DNA of 64,000 bases from Butyricicoccus intestinisimiae (GCF_018918345.1 NZ_JAHLQI010000001.1:496001-560000); one strand, 5' to 3'. Numbered from the stretch's first letter, positions 18,554 through 28,539 are shown. The notes: a model not told the origin generated them from the sequence alone. Numbers and translations: made by a program.

Positions 18554-20938
18554 TTATGCCTGCCACTTCCAGTCGCGGACTTCCGGCATATCCAGACCGT
18601 ACTCGTTGATATACTGCTTGTGCTCAACCAGCTTGTCGCTCATCTTCTGGTACAGATAAGCGCCGCGGTTGCCGAGCTGCGGCAGACGGAGCAGAACGTC
18701 CTGAACCAGGTGGAAACGGTCAATGTCGTTCTGTACACGCATATCAAACGGCGTGGTGATGGTGCCCTCTTCCTTGTAGCCGCGAACGTGCAGCTGGCGG
18801 TTATGACGGCGATAGGTCAGCTCGTGAATCAGAGTCGGATAACCATGGAATGCGAAGATAATCGGCTTGTCCTTGGTGAACAGCATGTCGTACTCTGCGT
18901 CGGACAGGCCGTGCGGATGCTCAGCCTTCGGCTGCAGCTTCATCAGGTCAACAACGTTGATGACGCGAACCTTCAGTTCCGGCAGCTCCTTGCGCAGGAT
19001 AGATACAGCAGCCAGCGTCTCCAGTGTCGGAGTCTCGCCGCAGCAAGCCATAACAACGTCCGGCTCCTGACCGGCATCGTTGGAAGCCCACTCCCAAACG
19101 CCGATACCCTGTGTGCAGTGCTTGACAGCCTGCTCCATGGTCAGCCACTGCGGACGCGGATGCTTGGATGCAACAATAACATTGACATAGTTGCGGCTGC
19201 GGATACAATGATCGAAGCAGGACAGCAGGCAGTTTGCATCCGGCGGCAGATACAGGCGAACCACGTCTGCCTTCTTGTTTGCAATGTGGTCAAGGAAGCC
19301 CGGATCCTGATGGGTAAAGCCGTTGTGATCCTGCTGCCATACGTTGGAAGCCAGAATCAGGTTCAGGGATGCAATCTTCTGACGCCACGGCAGCTGGTTG
19401 CAAACCTTCAGCCACTTTGCGTGCTGTGCTGCCATCGAGTCGATGATGCGGATGAATGCTTCATAGCTTGCGAAGAAGCCATGACGACCGGTCAGCAGGT
19501 AGCCTTCCAGCCAGCCCTCGCACATATGCTCGGACAGCATGGAATCCATGATGCGGCCGTCCTTTGCGAGGAACTCATCGGTCGGCAGAGTCTCTGCATT
19601 CCAATCGCGGTTGGTTGCTTCAAACGCAGCATTCAGACGGTTGGAAGCGGTCTCATCCGGACCAAATACGCGGAAGTTGCGGCTGTCCTCGTTGAGCTTC
19701 AGGATATCACGGACAAACTTGCCCATCTCGATCATGTCCTGACCCTCGGTAGCGCCCGGCTGACCAACTGGGAATGCGTAGTCGCGGAAGTCCGGCAGAC
19801 GCAGGTCACGCAGCAGCAGACCGCCGTTTGCATGCGGGTTTGCACCGATTCTGTGGTCGCCCTTCGGTGCCAGCTCACGCAGTTCCGGAATCAGACGGCC
19901 GTTCTCATCGAACAGCTCCTCTGCATGATAGCTCTCCAGCCAATTCTTCAGAATTTCCAGATGCTCCGGCTTGTCCATCATGATCGGAACCTGATGTGCA
20001 CGGAAGCTGTTTTCGATCATGTTGCCGTCTACTTCCTTCGGACCGGTCCAGCCCTTCGGGGTGCGCAGAACGATCATCGGCCAGATCGGACGGGTTGCAT
20101 CGCCGGTCTCGCGTGCATGCTTCTGGATGCCCTTGATCTCCTCAATAACGGTATCCAGAGTCTCTGCCATCTTGCGATGCATAGTCATCGGATCGTCGCC
20201 CTCTACGAAGTACGGCTTCCAGCCGCAGCCCTCGAAGTACTTCTGCAGCTCTTCATGAGAGATTCTGGAGAAGATGGTCGGGTTTGCGATCTTGTAGCCG
20301 TTCAGGTGCAGAATCGGAAGAACTGCGCCGTCGGTAATCGGATTCAGGAACTTGTTGGACTGCCAAGAGGTTGCCAGCGGGCCGGTCTCTGCCTCGCCGT
20401 CGCCTACGGTGACAGCGGCAATCAAATCCGGATTGTCATATACTGCGCCAAATGCGTGCGCGATGGAGTAACCCAGCTCGCCGCCCTCATTGATGGAACC
20501 CGGGGTCTCCGGAGCAACATGGCTTGCGATGCCGCCCGGGAAGGAAAACTGCTTGAATAGGTGCTTCATGCCCTCCAAGTCCTCGCTTACGTTCGGGTAA
20601 ACTTCGCTGTAGGTGCCTTCCAGATAGGTGTTTGCAACAAAGAAGTTGCCGCCATGTCCCGGACCGGACAGCAGAATCATGTCCAGATCATACCGCTTGA
20701 TTACGCGGTTCAGGTGTACATATACAAAGTTCTGGCCAGGTACAGTACCCCAGTGGCCTACAATCTTCTTCTTAATCTGCTCCATTGTCAGCGGCTCGCG
20801 CAGCAACGGGTTGTCCAGCAGGTACAGCTGGCCGGCAGCCAGATAGTTGGTTGCACGCCAGTACGCATTCATCTTGCGCAGCAGTTCGTCTGTCAGCGGT
20901 CCTTTTTCTTCGCAGACCGGCTTCATGTTTTCGCTCAT
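18554..20938 (-). CDS. xfp: phosphoketolase
   Basis: 794 residues, full length for xylulose-5-phosphate/fructose-6-phosphate phosphoketolase. Diagnostic segments are [18 protein letters not shown], the thiamine-diphosphate motif [24 protein letters not shown] and [12 protein letters not shown]-type [16 protein letters not shown]. It splits xylulose 5-phosphate (and often fructose 6-phosphate) with phosphate into acetyl phosphate plus a triose or tetrose phosphate, bypassing upper glycolysis. The ATG follows AAAGGAGT. Monocistronic. Pentoses and hexuronates handled elsewhere in the window would not need it, so it suggests extra pentose fermentation capacity. Confidence 0.97.
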   Translation of the reverse strand: MSENMKPVCEEKGPLTDELLRKMNAYWRATNYLAAGQLYLLDNPLLREPLTMEQIKKKIVGHWGTVPGQNFVYVHLNRVIKRYDLDMILLSGPGHGGNFFVANTYLEGTYSEVYPNVSEDLEGMKHLFKQFSFPGGIASHVAPETPGSINEGGELGYSIAHAFGAVYDNPDLIAAVTVGDGEAETGPLATSWQSNKFLNPITDGAVLPILHLNGYKIANPTIFSRISHEELQKYFEGCGWKPYFVEGDDPMTMHRKMAETLDTVIEEIKGIQKHARETGDATRPIWPMIVLRTPKGWTGPKEVDGNMIENSFRAHQVPIMMDKPEHLEILKNWLESYHAEELFDENGRLIPELRELAPKGDHRIGANPHANGGLLLRDLRLPDFRDYAFPVGQPGATEGQDMIEMGKFVRDILKLNEDSRNFRVFGPDETASNRLNAAFEATNRDWNAETLPTDEFLAKDGRIMDSMLSEHMCEGWLEGYLLTGRHGFFASYEAFIRIIDSMAAQHAKWLKVCNQLPWRQKIASLNLILASNVWQQDHNGFTHQDPGFLDHIANKKADVVRLYLPPDANCLLSCFDHCIRSRNYVNVIVASKHPRPQWLTMEQAVKHCTQGIGVWEWASNDAGQEPDVVMACCGETPTLETLAAVSILRKELPELKVRVINVVDLMKLQPKAEHPHGLSDAEYDMLFTKDKPIIFAFHGYPTLIHELTYRRHNRQLHVRGYKEEGTITTPFDMRVQNDIDRFHLVQDVLLRLPQLGNRGAYLYQKMSDKLVEHKQYINEYGLDMPEVRDWKWQA

Positions 20939-21303
20939 GAGTCAGACTCCTTTCGTTTTGTATAAATTAATCTATAAGACTTTCCCTATCCGACATTGTA
21001 CGACATCAGAGGAAATGAAGGCAAGTTTTGAAAGTTAAAAAAGTAACGAAAAAGGTAATCTTATTTTTACCCGTTTTGTCGACAATTAACCATTTGTTAC
21101 TTGCAGGTTCAAAAATACAAAAAAGCGTGCAAGTTTTCACATGAAATTGAGCACATTTCCAATATATAACAGAAAAAAGTATGTATATTCCTGCTCTATT
21201 CTGTGTATGCAGTCTGTTAAAAAATGTACAATGTGTAACAACTCGCATGCAAAGACCCCGCCATGCAGCTGGATGGCGGGGTTGGAAATGCTATACTATG
21301 TTT
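20939..21303. other. intergenic region upstream of phosphoketolase
   Basis: 365 bases between two minus-strand genes. It contains the terminator of the URO-D gene (stem CCCCGCCAT / ATGGCGGGG at about 21256-21282, minus-strand T-rich tail) and the AT-rich upstream region of xfp. I could not fix the promoter, and saw no coding signal. Confidence 0.6.
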
Positions 21304-22344
21304 TTACTTCGCGTAAAATTCATCGACAGCGTTAAAGAACGCATCAATATTGTCCCAGCTGGACATCGGCGGGATATCGCAGCCGGAAGAAATCACAAAG
21401 TTCGGATACTTGCAGCACTTCTCCATGACGGACAGCGTTGCTTCACGAACAGATTCCGGTGTGCCGTTGCGGAACTGACCGGCAGGGTCAACGTTGCCCA
21501 TGCAGATGACATCGGACGGAACCTTGGACATGATTTCCTCCATGTCAACCGCATTGCCGAAGTGATAGGCGTTGGCATTGGCACTCAGAATAGAATCCAG
21601 CGTGACATTTGCCGTGTTGCCGCAGTTGTGGTAGATAACAGCGAAATTCTCATCGCGTACTGCTTCGATAATGCGCTTGCAGTAATCGCCGGAGAATTCA
21701 ACAGCCAGCGACGGGGACAGCAGACCTGCGAGCGGCTCTGCGATAACCACGCCGTTTGCGCCGATTGCCTTGTATGCCTTGATGTACTTGATGATAAACT
21801 CGGTGGACTTTTCCAGCACAACATGCGCCATATCCGGCTCATCGTAGCAATAAATCAGCGAAGAAGTAACGTCCATCAGGCGGCCAGCCAGAGAGAACGG
21901 ACCGATGACGCCTGCAAAGACCGGGCGGTCGGTAATCAGCTCCATCGCCTTCTCAATGGCATCAATGTAAATCTGCGTGCGGCCTGCACCGATTTCCGGT
22001 ACTTCCAAAGCTTCTGCCGCTTCCATGCGCTCATCTTCGTCAATTTCCGTGTCGAGAACCGGACCAACTACCGTCGGAACTTCGTCGTCAGCGACGCGAA
22101 TTGGCGCACCAAAGCATTCTGCTTCCACAGACAAATCCATCAGAGATACCGCGCCGCCGGCATTCGGTGTGCAGTCGGCAACAGCCTTCATACCCTTTGC
22201 CTGCAAATCGCTGTCGTTAATCAATTCTTTTACCGTAATACCCATCAACTGGATGGACGGGAAAGACAGTACCGGCAGTGCCTTTTTTACCGGAGCTTCC
22301 AACAGCTCCTTGGTCCACTGATCCATATTCATTTTCATAATCAT
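21304..22344 (-). CDS. uroporphyrinogen decarboxylase family methyltransferase-like protein
   Basis: 346 residues of the URO-D superfamily, closer to the MtaA/MtbA/CmuA corrinoid-linked methyltransferase branch than to HemE. It has the zinc-ligand pattern of that branch: YHNCGN near residue 238 and SSGCDIP near residue 326. GPFSLAGRLMD and FSGDYCKRIIEAVR fit the barrel. Such proteins move methyl groups between a corrinoid protein and a thiol. No corrinoid protein or partner methyltransferase lies next to it, so the substrate is open. ATG follows AAGGAGAAAT. Confidence 0.82.
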   Translation of the reverse strand: MIMKMNMDQWTKELLEAPVKKALPVLSFPSIQLMGITVKELINDSDLQAKGMKAVADCTPNAGGAVSLMDLSVEAECFGAPIRVADDEVPTVVGPVLDTEIDEDERMEAAEALEVPEIGAGRTQIYIDAIEKAMELITDRPVFAGVIGPFSLAGRLMDVTSSLIYCYDEPDMAHVVLEKSTEFIIKYIKAYKAIGANGVVIAEPLAGLLSPSLAVEFSGDYCKRIIEAVRDENFAVIYHNCGNTANVTLDSILSANANAYHFGNAVDMEEIMSKVPSDVICMGNVDPAGQFRNGTPESVREATLSVMEKCCKYPNFVISSGCDIPPMSSWDNIDAFFNAVDEFYAK

Positions 22345-22506
22345 ATTTCTCCTTCGCTCTAGGTCTTGTTGTATTTTGTGGTATCTTTTCTCTCTGGTAT
22401 AAGAATACCATATTCCAAATTTTCAGTATTGTACTCCATTTCCCTATCCGGGGCTATTTTTGTATAATATTACTCAAACGCGCACTGGCGCCTGTTTAAA
22501 AATTGT

Positions 22507-22552
22507 AAACAGCCATGCCCGCACCAATTTGGCGCGAGCATGGCTGCTGTTT
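22507..22552 (-). terminator. terminator after SASP gene
   Basis: Inverted repeat AAACAGCCATGC / GCATGGCTG-CT-GTTT downstream of the spore protein gene on the minus strand, followed by a weak T-rich stretch. Confidence 0.55.
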
Positions 22553-22574
22553 CAGCGACTGGATTCTGCTTTTT

Positions 22575-22772
22575 TTATTTCATCTGCTGTTCATACGCTT
22601 CAATCATCTGCTTGACCATCTGACCGCCGATAGAACCCGCCTGACGCGCTGTCAGATCTCCATTGTATCCATCCTTCAGGTCGATGCCAACCTCGCGGGC
22701 TGCTTCCATCTTGAAACGATCCATTGCGGCCTTTGCTTCCGGTACATTCAGCTTGTTCGAATTGCGGTTCAT
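22575..22772 (-). CDS. alpha/beta-type small acid-soluble spore protein
   Basis: 65 residues, matching the SASP alpha/beta family: PEAKAAMDRFKMEAAREVGI, the conserved GYNGDLTARQAGSIGG and QMVKQMIEAYEQQ. These proteins coat DNA in the developing spore, protect it from UV and are degraded by the Gpr protease at germination; the EVGI segment lies at the usual cleavage region. ATG follows AAAGGAGAG. Expression would normally be forespore-specific (sigma G); I could not confirm a sigma-G promoter. The gene is strong evidence that the organism forms endospores. Confidence 0.95.
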   Translation of the reverse strand: MNRNSNKLNVPEAKAAMDRFKMEAAREVGIDLKDGYNGDLTARQAGSIGGQMVKQMIEAYEQQMK

Positions 22773-23050
22773 ATCATTCTCTCCTTTGTTTGTCCGATCT
22801 CTGTGCTAACAGTATATGAAATCTCGCACATTCTATGCAGCAAACGACACGGTTTGCAATAGCAGTTTATGCCTGATTCGTCAAATGTCGCCCCATTATC
22901 CAGATTCCTTCCTGTTTTTTTATGAACTATGCTGGTATTCGCCAAATTTGTACAGTTTTCTTTGAATCATGCGGCAATGTCCGCTATAATAAAGAGAGAT
23001 GTTATGAACATCGCTTGATTTTAAATTTTCATCGGGAGGCTGTACGAACT

Positions 23051-24358
23051 ATGTCTTGTGTATCCGTACCAAAGATCTTGATGCCAAAGGACGGCATCGA
23101 CTTGAAGAAATGGGCTGTTGTCGCTTGTGACCAGTATACTTCTCAGAAAGAGTATTGGGCTGAGACCGACCACATCGTCGGTGATGCACCGTCCACCCTG
23201 CGCCTGACGCTTCCGGAAGTTTATCTGGAGGACGCCGATGTAGCAGACCGTATTGCAAACATCAACGAAACCATGAAGCAGTATCTGTCTGACGGCACGC
23301 TGACCGAGCTGCCTGCCGGTTTTATTCTGACCGAGCGCTATTCCGGCGGTACATCTCCGCGCCGCGGTCTGGTCGCTGCCATTGATCTGGAGTGCTATGA
23401 ATACACAGCCGGCTCCCGTTCTCTCGTTCGCCCGACCGAGAAAACCGTTGTTGAGCGCATTCCGCCGCGTCTTGCTGTCCGCAAAAACGCTTCTATCGAA
23501 GTTCCGCACATCATGCTGCTCATTGACGACCCGAACCGCACCGTCATCGAGCCGATGTTCGAAAAGACCGATGCCCTGCAGAAGGTCTATGACACAGATC
23601 TGATGCAGAACGGCGGCCATATCAACGGTTGGTTTATTCCGGAAGGCGAGCTGACCGATCACCTGATTGCAGAGATGGAGAAACTCAACGACCGGAAAAC
23701 ATTCAATGAGAAATACCGCCTGACCAAGGATCTGCCGCTGCTGCCGTTTGCTGTCGGCGACGGCAACCATTCGATGGCAACGGCAAAGGCATACTGGGAG
23801 GACGTCAAAAAGACGCTGACGCCGGAGGAACGGGAAAATCATCCGGCACGCTATGCACTGTGCGAAATCGTCAACATCCATGACGAGAGCCTGCTCATCG
23901 AGCCGATTCACCGCGTGATGTTCCATGTCGATCCGGAGGATCTGCTGCACGCCGCTGTAAACTTCTATTCGAAGAACGGCAGCCAGTGTATTTTCTCGGA
24001 TGAGAAGGCCGCTGCCGATCCGGAAAATCATACGGTTCGCTACTGCTTCGGCGGCAAAACCGGTACCATGACCGTCATCCGACCGAAGTGGGGTATTCCG
24101 CTCGGCACTCTGCAGGCATTTCTGGATGATTATCTGGAACAGCACAGCGAGGCAAAAATCGACTACATTCACGGCGAAGATGTCGTATCCAAGCTGGGCA
24201 ATGAAGCGGGCAACATGGGCTTCTTTCTGCCGGACATCGAAAAGAACGATCTGTTCCGCGGCGTCATCATTGACGGCGTTTTGCCGCGCAAGACCTTCTC
24301 GATGGGTGAAGCACATGAAAAGCGCTATTATATGGAATCCAAGATGATTGTCAAGTAA
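23051..24358 (+). CDS. DUF1015 family protein
   Basis: 435 residues from the ATG at 23051, preceded by GGGAGG; an upstream Met at 22922 has no ribosome site. The protein matches DUF1015 along its length: DLKKWAVVACDQYTSQ near the N-terminus, AVGDGNHSMATAKAYWE (the conserved DGNHR/S-type motif), and GEDVVSKLGNEAGNMGFFLP. The family has a ParB-like N-terminal fold related to archaeal free-serine kinase SerK, so a kinase or nucleotide-dependent role in serine metabolism is possible but unproven. Monocistronic. Confidence 0.88.
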   Translation: MSCVSVPKILMPKDGIDLKKWAVVACDQYTSQKEYWAETDHIVGDAPSTLRLTLPEVYLEDADVADRIANINETMKQYLSDGTLTELPAGFILTERYSGGTSPRRGLVAAIDLECYEYTAGSRSLVRPTEKTVVERIPPRLAVRKNASIEVPHIMLLIDDPNRTVIEPMFEKTDALQKVYDTDLMQNGGHINGWFIPEGELTDHLIAEMEKLNDRKTFNEKYRLTKDLPLLPFAVGDGNHSMATAKAYWEDVKKTLTPEERENHPARYALCEIVNIHDESLLIEPIHRVMFHVDPEDLLHAAVNFYSKNGSQCIFSDEKAAADPENHTVRYCFGGKTGTMTVIRPKWGIPLGTLQAFLDDYLEQHSEAKIDYIHGEDVVSKLGNEAGNMGFFLPDIEKNDLFRGVIIDGVLPRKTFSMGEAHEKRYYMESKMIVK

Positions 24359-24872
24359 CTGCGTCATTTTCTTTCGGGACTGTCCACACAGGGCAGTCCC
24401 GTTTTTTGTCCCAAATCAGCATCGCTTTCCCGTTTTCAACACGGCAAAACGAAAAGATGCCGGAAAATATAAATTTTTTCTGCGGCGAAAAACAGCAGGA
24501 TACTATCATGTACGCCGCATCATCCTGTATCTCTATCTCTGACTCACGCAGCACACAGCGAAAACAGGCATCGTGACTGAAAAATACTCGCTTTTGGGGC
24601 GGCTGCGTGTCCGCGACATATTGCTCTGGCAGCGCGGGCCAGTATCCCAGCGAGGATAAATACTGCTTGCTCATCGTGCGGTCAATCGTCAACCCATCCC
24701 CGTCCGGCTGTGCAACGCCAATGAGCAGCGGCTGTGCGTCATCTCGCATTCCCCACACGCGCAGCACTTCCCCGTATTTCGGCAGCGCACCGGCCGCGCA
24801 AAAGCGAACGGTTGTCTCTGTCTGTGAAAGCTGCATTTCTCCCCAATGCGCTTGCTGTCGACTGATTTCCAT
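24351..24872 (-). CDS. hypothetical protein
   Basis: 173 residues, no family recognised. Visible features: six cysteines, the segment DAQPLLIGVAQPDGDGLTIDRTMS, a Tyr/Trp-rich middle (LSSLGYWPALPEQYV), and no signal peptide or membrane helix. It begins immediately after the terminator of ndoA with no clear ribosome site, and its 3' end overlaps the convergent DUF1015 stop by eight bases and contains that gene's terminator. The weak start and overlap lower confidence in translation, though codon use looks like neighbouring genes. Confidence 0.55.
   Translation of the reverse strand: MEISRQQAHWGEMQLSQTETTVRFCAAGALPKYGEVLRVWGMRDDAQPLLIGVAQPDGDGLTIDRTMSKQYLSSLGYWPALPEQYVADTQPPQKRVFFSHDACFRCVLRESEIEIQDDAAYMIVSCCFSPQKKFIFSGIFSFCRVENGKAMLIWDKKRDCPVWTVPKENDAVT
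24375..24407 (+). terminator. terminator after DUF1015 gene
   Basis: Stem CGGGACTG / GCAGTCCCG followed by T6. It lies inside the 3' end of the convergent small unknown gene. Confidence 0.7.
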
Positions 24873-24877
24873 ATGCT

Positions 24878-24915
24878 AAAAAAATCCCCCTGCACAGCAT
24901 ATGCTGCACAGGGGG
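24878..24915 (-). terminator. terminator after ndoA
   Basis: Near-perfect 30-base palindrome (24886-24915; CCCCCTG / CAGGGGG ends) followed on the minus strand by T7. A second hairpin, GGTCAATG / CATTGACC, lies at 24931-24957. Confidence 0.8.
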
Positions 24916-24962
24916 AAAATCATACATGCGGTCAATGTTTTATGTAAGCATTGACCTTTTTC

Positions 24963-25331
24963 TCAGTCTTTTGCGTTGAGACCAAAACTCACGGCTAATG
25001 CGCGATCTACTTCATCCATATGCGAGGCGTCCAGCGTTCCCATTTTTTCCCGCAGTCTGCGTTTGTCCAGCGTGCGAATCTGTTCGGTTAAAATCACAGA
25101 ATCTCGCGTCAGGCCAAACGTGCGGGCACCGAGAGAAATATGTGTCGGCATTTTCGCTTTGTTGACCTGCGAGGTAATCGCCGCCGCGATAACGGTCGGA
25201 CTGTATCGGTTTCCGACGTTGTTCTGTATAATCAAAACCGGCCGCATACCGCCCTGTTCACTGCCGACTACCGGCGACAAATCCGCATAATAAATATCGC
25301 CGCGTTTGACATGATGCTCCAAAACAATCAC
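24963..25331 (-). CDS. ndoA: MazF/PemK family endoribonuclease toxin
   Basis: 122 residues from a GTG. It matches Firmicute EndoA/Maz[22 protein letters not shown]-type N-terminus, [25 protein letters not shown] and [13 protein letters not shown]. The toxin cuts mRNA at short specific sites. In B. subtilis the gene follows alr and an antitoxin gene ndoAI. Here it lies 111 bases after alr and I see no convincing small antitoxin ORF between them, so a MazE partner is missing, divergent or located elsewhere. Confidence 0.9.
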   Translation of the reverse strand: MIVLEHHVKRGDIYYADLSPVVGSEQGGMRPVLIIQNNVGNRYSPTVIAAAITSQVNKAKMPTHISLGARTFGLTRDSVILTEQIRTLDKRRLREKMGTLDASHMDEVDRALAVSFGLNAKD

Positions 25332-25442
25332 ACTCCGTAGGAAAGATTTCAGGCGTTTTTCCTGATACTGTTACTTTCCCCAGCAATCCGGTTATTTAAT
25401 CATGCACCGTAAGAATATTTTCTCTTTGTCTCATTGTATGCG

Positions 25443-26612
25443 TTATGCGCCGAGATAGATACGCGGCACGCGCTTGCTGATATCGCAGGTGACCTCATAG
25501 GAAATCGTACCCGCTGCCGCCGCAAGTGTATCCGCCGTAATCGGACAATCGCCAAATACGGTCACTTCATCGCCGCGTTTCACATCCATTCCCGTGACAT
25601 CCGCCCACGCCATATCCATACAGATGCGTCCGACGGTCGGCACGACCTTGTCCTGTATGACAACCGAAATGTGATTGCTTGCCACGCGCGGATAGCCATC
25701 CGCGTAACCAATGGTAAATACAGCCACACGCATCGGCTTGTCCGCCGTGAATGTGCGACCGTAGCCAATAGAATCCCCCGCCGGAATATCGCGCACCTGT
25801 GCCACACGAGCCTTCACGGTCATAACCGGCTTGAGCGGAACGGTTTTCTTGGTATCTGCGTCCGGATAATAGCCATATAAAATAATGCCGGCACGCACCA
25901 TATTAAACGCGCCTTCCCGATACAAATCCGTTGTAAAGGTCTGTGTGTGCTGCAAAATAGCGGCGCTGTTGGAACAATGGCGGTACATGAGATTGATACC
26001 GTGCTTTTCCAGCTCCAGACACATATCTACGAACCGGCGGTACTGCAGTTCGGTAAATTCTTCGCCGCCGTTGACATCGGCAACTGCAAAGTGCGTAAAT
26101 GCACCTTCCGCTTCCAATCCCGGCAGAGAAATCGCCTGCAAAATCTCCTGTACATTTTCCTTTGTAGAACGCGTTTCAAAGCCAATGCGCGTCATGCCAG
26201 TGTTCAGCGCAATATGTACCCGAATCGGCTTTCCAGCCGCCTGTGCTGCCGCAGAAAACGCCTTCGCCGTGTCGGTATCGCACAGCGCTGCCGCGATGTC
26301 ATATTCCGCCAGCAGTGCGGCATCCGCATCCCCCACATAGCCCAGTACCAAAATCGGAAGCGTAAAGCCCGCCTCGCGCAGCTCTACGCCCTCTCCAATC
26401 GTTGCCACGGCAAAAAAATCCGCGCCCGCATCGCGGAGCACCGTTGCCGCCTGTACGGCGCCGTGTCCGTAAGCATCCGCCTTCACGACGCCGAGTACCT
26501 TTGCCTCCGGCATAATTGCCTTTACGTGGTCACGAATCTGTGTAAAGTTGTATCTCAAATTATCTAAGTTGATTTCTGCCCAGCATCTGCCGGTTTCGTT
26601 TGTTGTTGCCAT
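25443..26612 (-). CDS. alr: alanine racemase
   Basis: 389 residues from the ATG at 26612 (GGGAAAGG upstream); a GTG five codons earlier is possible but has a poorer ribosome site. PLP enzyme that interconverts L- and D-alanine for peptidoglycan. The PLP lysine is in VVKADAYGHGA, the second catalytic tyrosine in SIGYGRTF, and the family motifs AGIILYGYYPD and GRICMDMAW are present. The neighbours (acpS, nnrD, LolA-fold lipoprotein, ndoA) form the same locus as in Bacillus and Clostridioides. Confidence 0.97.
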   Translation of the reverse strand: MATTNETGRCWAEINLDNLRYNFTQIRDHVKAIMPEAKVLGVVKADAYGHGAVQAATVLRDAGADFFAVATIGEGVELREAGFTLPILVLGYVGDADAALLAEYDIAAALCDTDTAKAFSAAAQAAGKPIRVHIALNTGMTRIGFETRSTKENVQEILQAISLPGLEAEGAFTHFAVADVNGGEEFTELQYRRFVDMCLELEKHGINLMYRHCSNSAAILQHTQTFTTDLYREGAFNMVRAGIILYGYYPDADTKKTVPLKPVMTVKARVAQVRDIPAGDSIGYGRTFTADKPMRVAVFTIGYADGYPRVASNHISVVIQDKVVPTVGRICMDMAWADVTGMDVKRGDEVTVFGDCPITADTLAAAAGTISYEVTCDISKRVPRIYLGA

Positions 26613-26633
26613 GATTGCCTTTCCCACTTTCCT

Positions 26634-27203
26634 TCACGGCTGCAAGGCACAGTGCTGTACCGTACAGTCCATGATTTGTTTTCCATTCGTATATATATGA
26701 GCCTCCGTCAGCGCAAAGCTGTCCGGCTGCAAATATACTTCTTTGACGGCGGTTCCCTCTTCGCCTGTATCTTCATAGCGAAGAGCAATGCGTCCGTTTT
26801 CCTGCCACACCTGCTTGGGCACACCCGTCTGCAGGTCATGCAGCAAATATGTTGTGACATCCGCCGGTGTCAGTCCCTTTTTGTCCGGCATCGCGGTCTC
26901 CAGCTCGGCATCGTCATAGCAAAAGACATAGTCTTCTCCCGCAATGACCGCTCGGATGCCCGCTACAGATTCCGGCTTTTGAATTTCCAACTCGGCTGTA
27001 TTCGTGTCTTTGTGATACGTGTATTGGATTTGATACTCCATCGCGTATTCATCCAAATTCGATGTGATGTTTGAGATCAATTCGATGGTCTGCGCACCAC
27101 GATATGCCTCCTGCACAGCCGCTGCCAATTGGGTCGGGTCGCTGACGGCACAACAGCCGCACAGCAGCGACACAACAAGCAGGCTGCTCCAAATCCGTTT
27201 CAA
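26634..27203 (-). CDS. GerS/YdcC-like LolA-fold lipoprotein
   Basis: 189 residues starting at TTG, six bases after nnrD, with GGGAGTGG upstream. The N-terminus is a lipoprotein signal (hydrophobic core, then LLCGCC as lipobox). The rest fits the LolA-like lipoprotein group that includes B. subtilis YdcC and C. difficile GerS: SNITSNLDEYAMEYQIQYTY, VYLQPDSFALTEAHIY. In C. difficile gerS lies directly upstream of an alanine racemase gene and is needed for germination cortex hydrolysis; the same order is seen here. Function as a germination factor is inferred from position and type. Confidence 0.75.
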   Translation of the reverse strand: MKRIWSSLLVVSLLCGCCAVSDPTQLAAAVQEAYRGAQTIELISNITSNLDEYAMEYQIQYTYHKDTNTAELEIQKPESVAGIRAVIAGEDYVFCYDDAELETAMPDKKGLTPADVTTYLLHDLQTGVPKQVWQENGRIALRYEDTGEEGTAVKEVYLQPDSFALTEAHIYTNGKQIMDCTVQHCALQP

Positions 27204-27209
27204 GCGGTG

Positions 27210-28070
27210 TTACCACTCCCTGGAGTTGAGCGGTTTGAGTACCCGTGGAATATACCGCAGCATATCCGTCGGCGTCATGCCAAATTCTCCGATGTCGTTG
27301 GCGCACAAATCGCCCGCCCGACTGTGAATATATGCGCCGCAGGCAGCCGCCGCGAGCGGGTCCAGCCCCTGTCCCAACAGAGACAGAATGATGCCGGACA
27401 GGACATCTCCGCTCCCGCCCTTTGCCATGCCCGGATTGCCGTGCACGTTTTGATACAGCGCACCGTGCGGGTCTGCAATAATCGTCCGATGTCCCTTGAG
27501 CAGCAGCACACAGCGGTGCTTTCCGGCAAAGGCGGATGCCATTGCCTCCCGATGTTCCGTCGACGGAACATCACAGATGCGCGCAAATTCATGCGAATGC
27601 GGAGTCAAAATCACAGGGTACTTTGCTTTCTCCACTACATCTATATGTCCTGCCAGTGCATTTATGCCATCTGCGTCAAGAACCAGCGGGCATTCTGCCT
27701 GTTCGATGATGGTTTGTACCGCCTGTGTCACACCCTCGCTGATACCGAGACCCGGTCCTGCCAAAATCGCCGCACGGCGCTGCAGCGGCGGCAGACAATC
27801 CGCTGTAATCTTTCCATCTGCATCGGTTTTCAGCGGTATAAACGTCGGCTCATTGAGCTTTGCCGCCAAAATCGGATAAATACAGGACGGCAGTGCCAGC
27901 GTGACGATGCCGGAGCCGGTGCGCACAGCTGCCTGCGCCGCAAAAAACGGAGCGCCGATGTAATCCCGACAGCCGCAAACGGCAAGCACACGGCCATAGG
28001 TATTCTTATCGCTCTCCGGCTCGCGCGGGTGCATATGCTGCGCGAGATATTCCCAATCAATCGTTTTCAT
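27210..28070 (-). CDS. nnrD: ADP-dependent NAD(P)H-hydrate dehydratase
   Basis: 286 residues from the Met at 28070 (MKTIDWEYL), overlapping the acpS 3' end by 14 bases. It matches the CARKD/NnrD ribokinase-like family: GRVLAVCGCRDYIGAPFFAA, LVLDADGINAL, ILTPHSHEFARI, and GNPGMAKGGSGDVLSG with the catalytic aspartate. It repairs damaged NAD(P)H hydrates using ADP. The usual NnrE epimerase domain is absent, so this is the dehydratase alone. Cotranscribed with acpS. Confidence 0.95.
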   Translation of the reverse strand: MKTIDWEYLAQHMHPREPESDKNTYGRVLAVCGCRDYIGAPFFAAQAAVRTGSGIVTLALPSCIYPILAAKLNEPTFIPLKTDADGKITADCLPPLQRRAAILAGPGLGISEGVTQAVQTIIEQAECPLVLDADGINALAGHIDVVEKAKYPVILTPHSHEFARICDVPSTEHREAMASAFAGKHRCVLLLKGHRTIIADPHGALYQNVHGNPGMAKGGSGDVLSGIILSLLGQGLDPLAAAACGAYIHSRAGDLCANDIGEFGMTPTDMLRYIPRVLKPLNSREW

Positions 28071-28425
28071 GTGTTGTCTCCTGTGCATCGCCCAGTAAAA
28101 TTGCCGTTGCCGTGGCATATTCCCGACAGTGCGAGATGCTGAGCAGGAAATTCCCCTGCGGCTTGTGCACCTGCGGCGCACCCAATGCATCGTGTGTAAT
28201 CTCGATGTCTTTCAAGTTCAGTCCACGCTGAAACCCTGTGCCAAGTGCCTTGGCAACCGCTTCTTTGGCGCAAAACAGACCGGCAGCGGATTCCGCTTTG
28301 TTTTTCGCTTTGGTCTCCAACCACGCTTGCTCCTGCGGTGTAAACGTGTGACTGACAAATCGTTCGCGCTGAATGGCGCGCCGAATGCGTTCGATTTCGA
28401 TGATGTCGGTTCCCAATCCTATCAC
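28057..28425 (-). CDS. acpS: holo-[acyl-carrier-protein] synthase
   Basis: 122 residues from a GTG preceded by GGAGGGG. AcpS attaches the phosphopantetheine arm of CoA to acyl carrier protein. The magnesium-binding motif GTDIIEIERI, the FCAKEAVAKALGTGF motif and the C-terminal LSISHCREYATA motif are all present. First gene of the acpS-nnrD-lipoprotein-alr-ndoA operon. Confidence 0.96.
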   Translation of the reverse strand: MIGLGTDIIEIERIRRAIQRERFVSHTFTPQEQAWLETKAKNKAESAAGLFCAKEAVAKALGTGFQRGLNLKDIEITHDALGAPQVHKPQGNFLLSISHCREYATATAILLGDAQETTHEND

Positions 28426-28539
28426 GGTTTCCCCTCCAATCCTTTCTTATTTTATCACCTTTTATTTAGTTTGTCTGCATCACCCTGAGAGAGATTTCAA
28501 ATTTTTTCAAATAAATTTAAAAAAATTGAAAAATTATTG

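Noticed and set aside
18503-20560. 685-codon open frame on the plus strand
   Set aside because: Antisense to phosphoketolase; no family features, and the minus-strand gene is unmistakable.
24963-25442. MazEF toxin-antitoxin pair
   Set aside because: MazF is clear but no convincing antitoxin ORF with a DNA-binding N-terminus is seen between alr and mazF.
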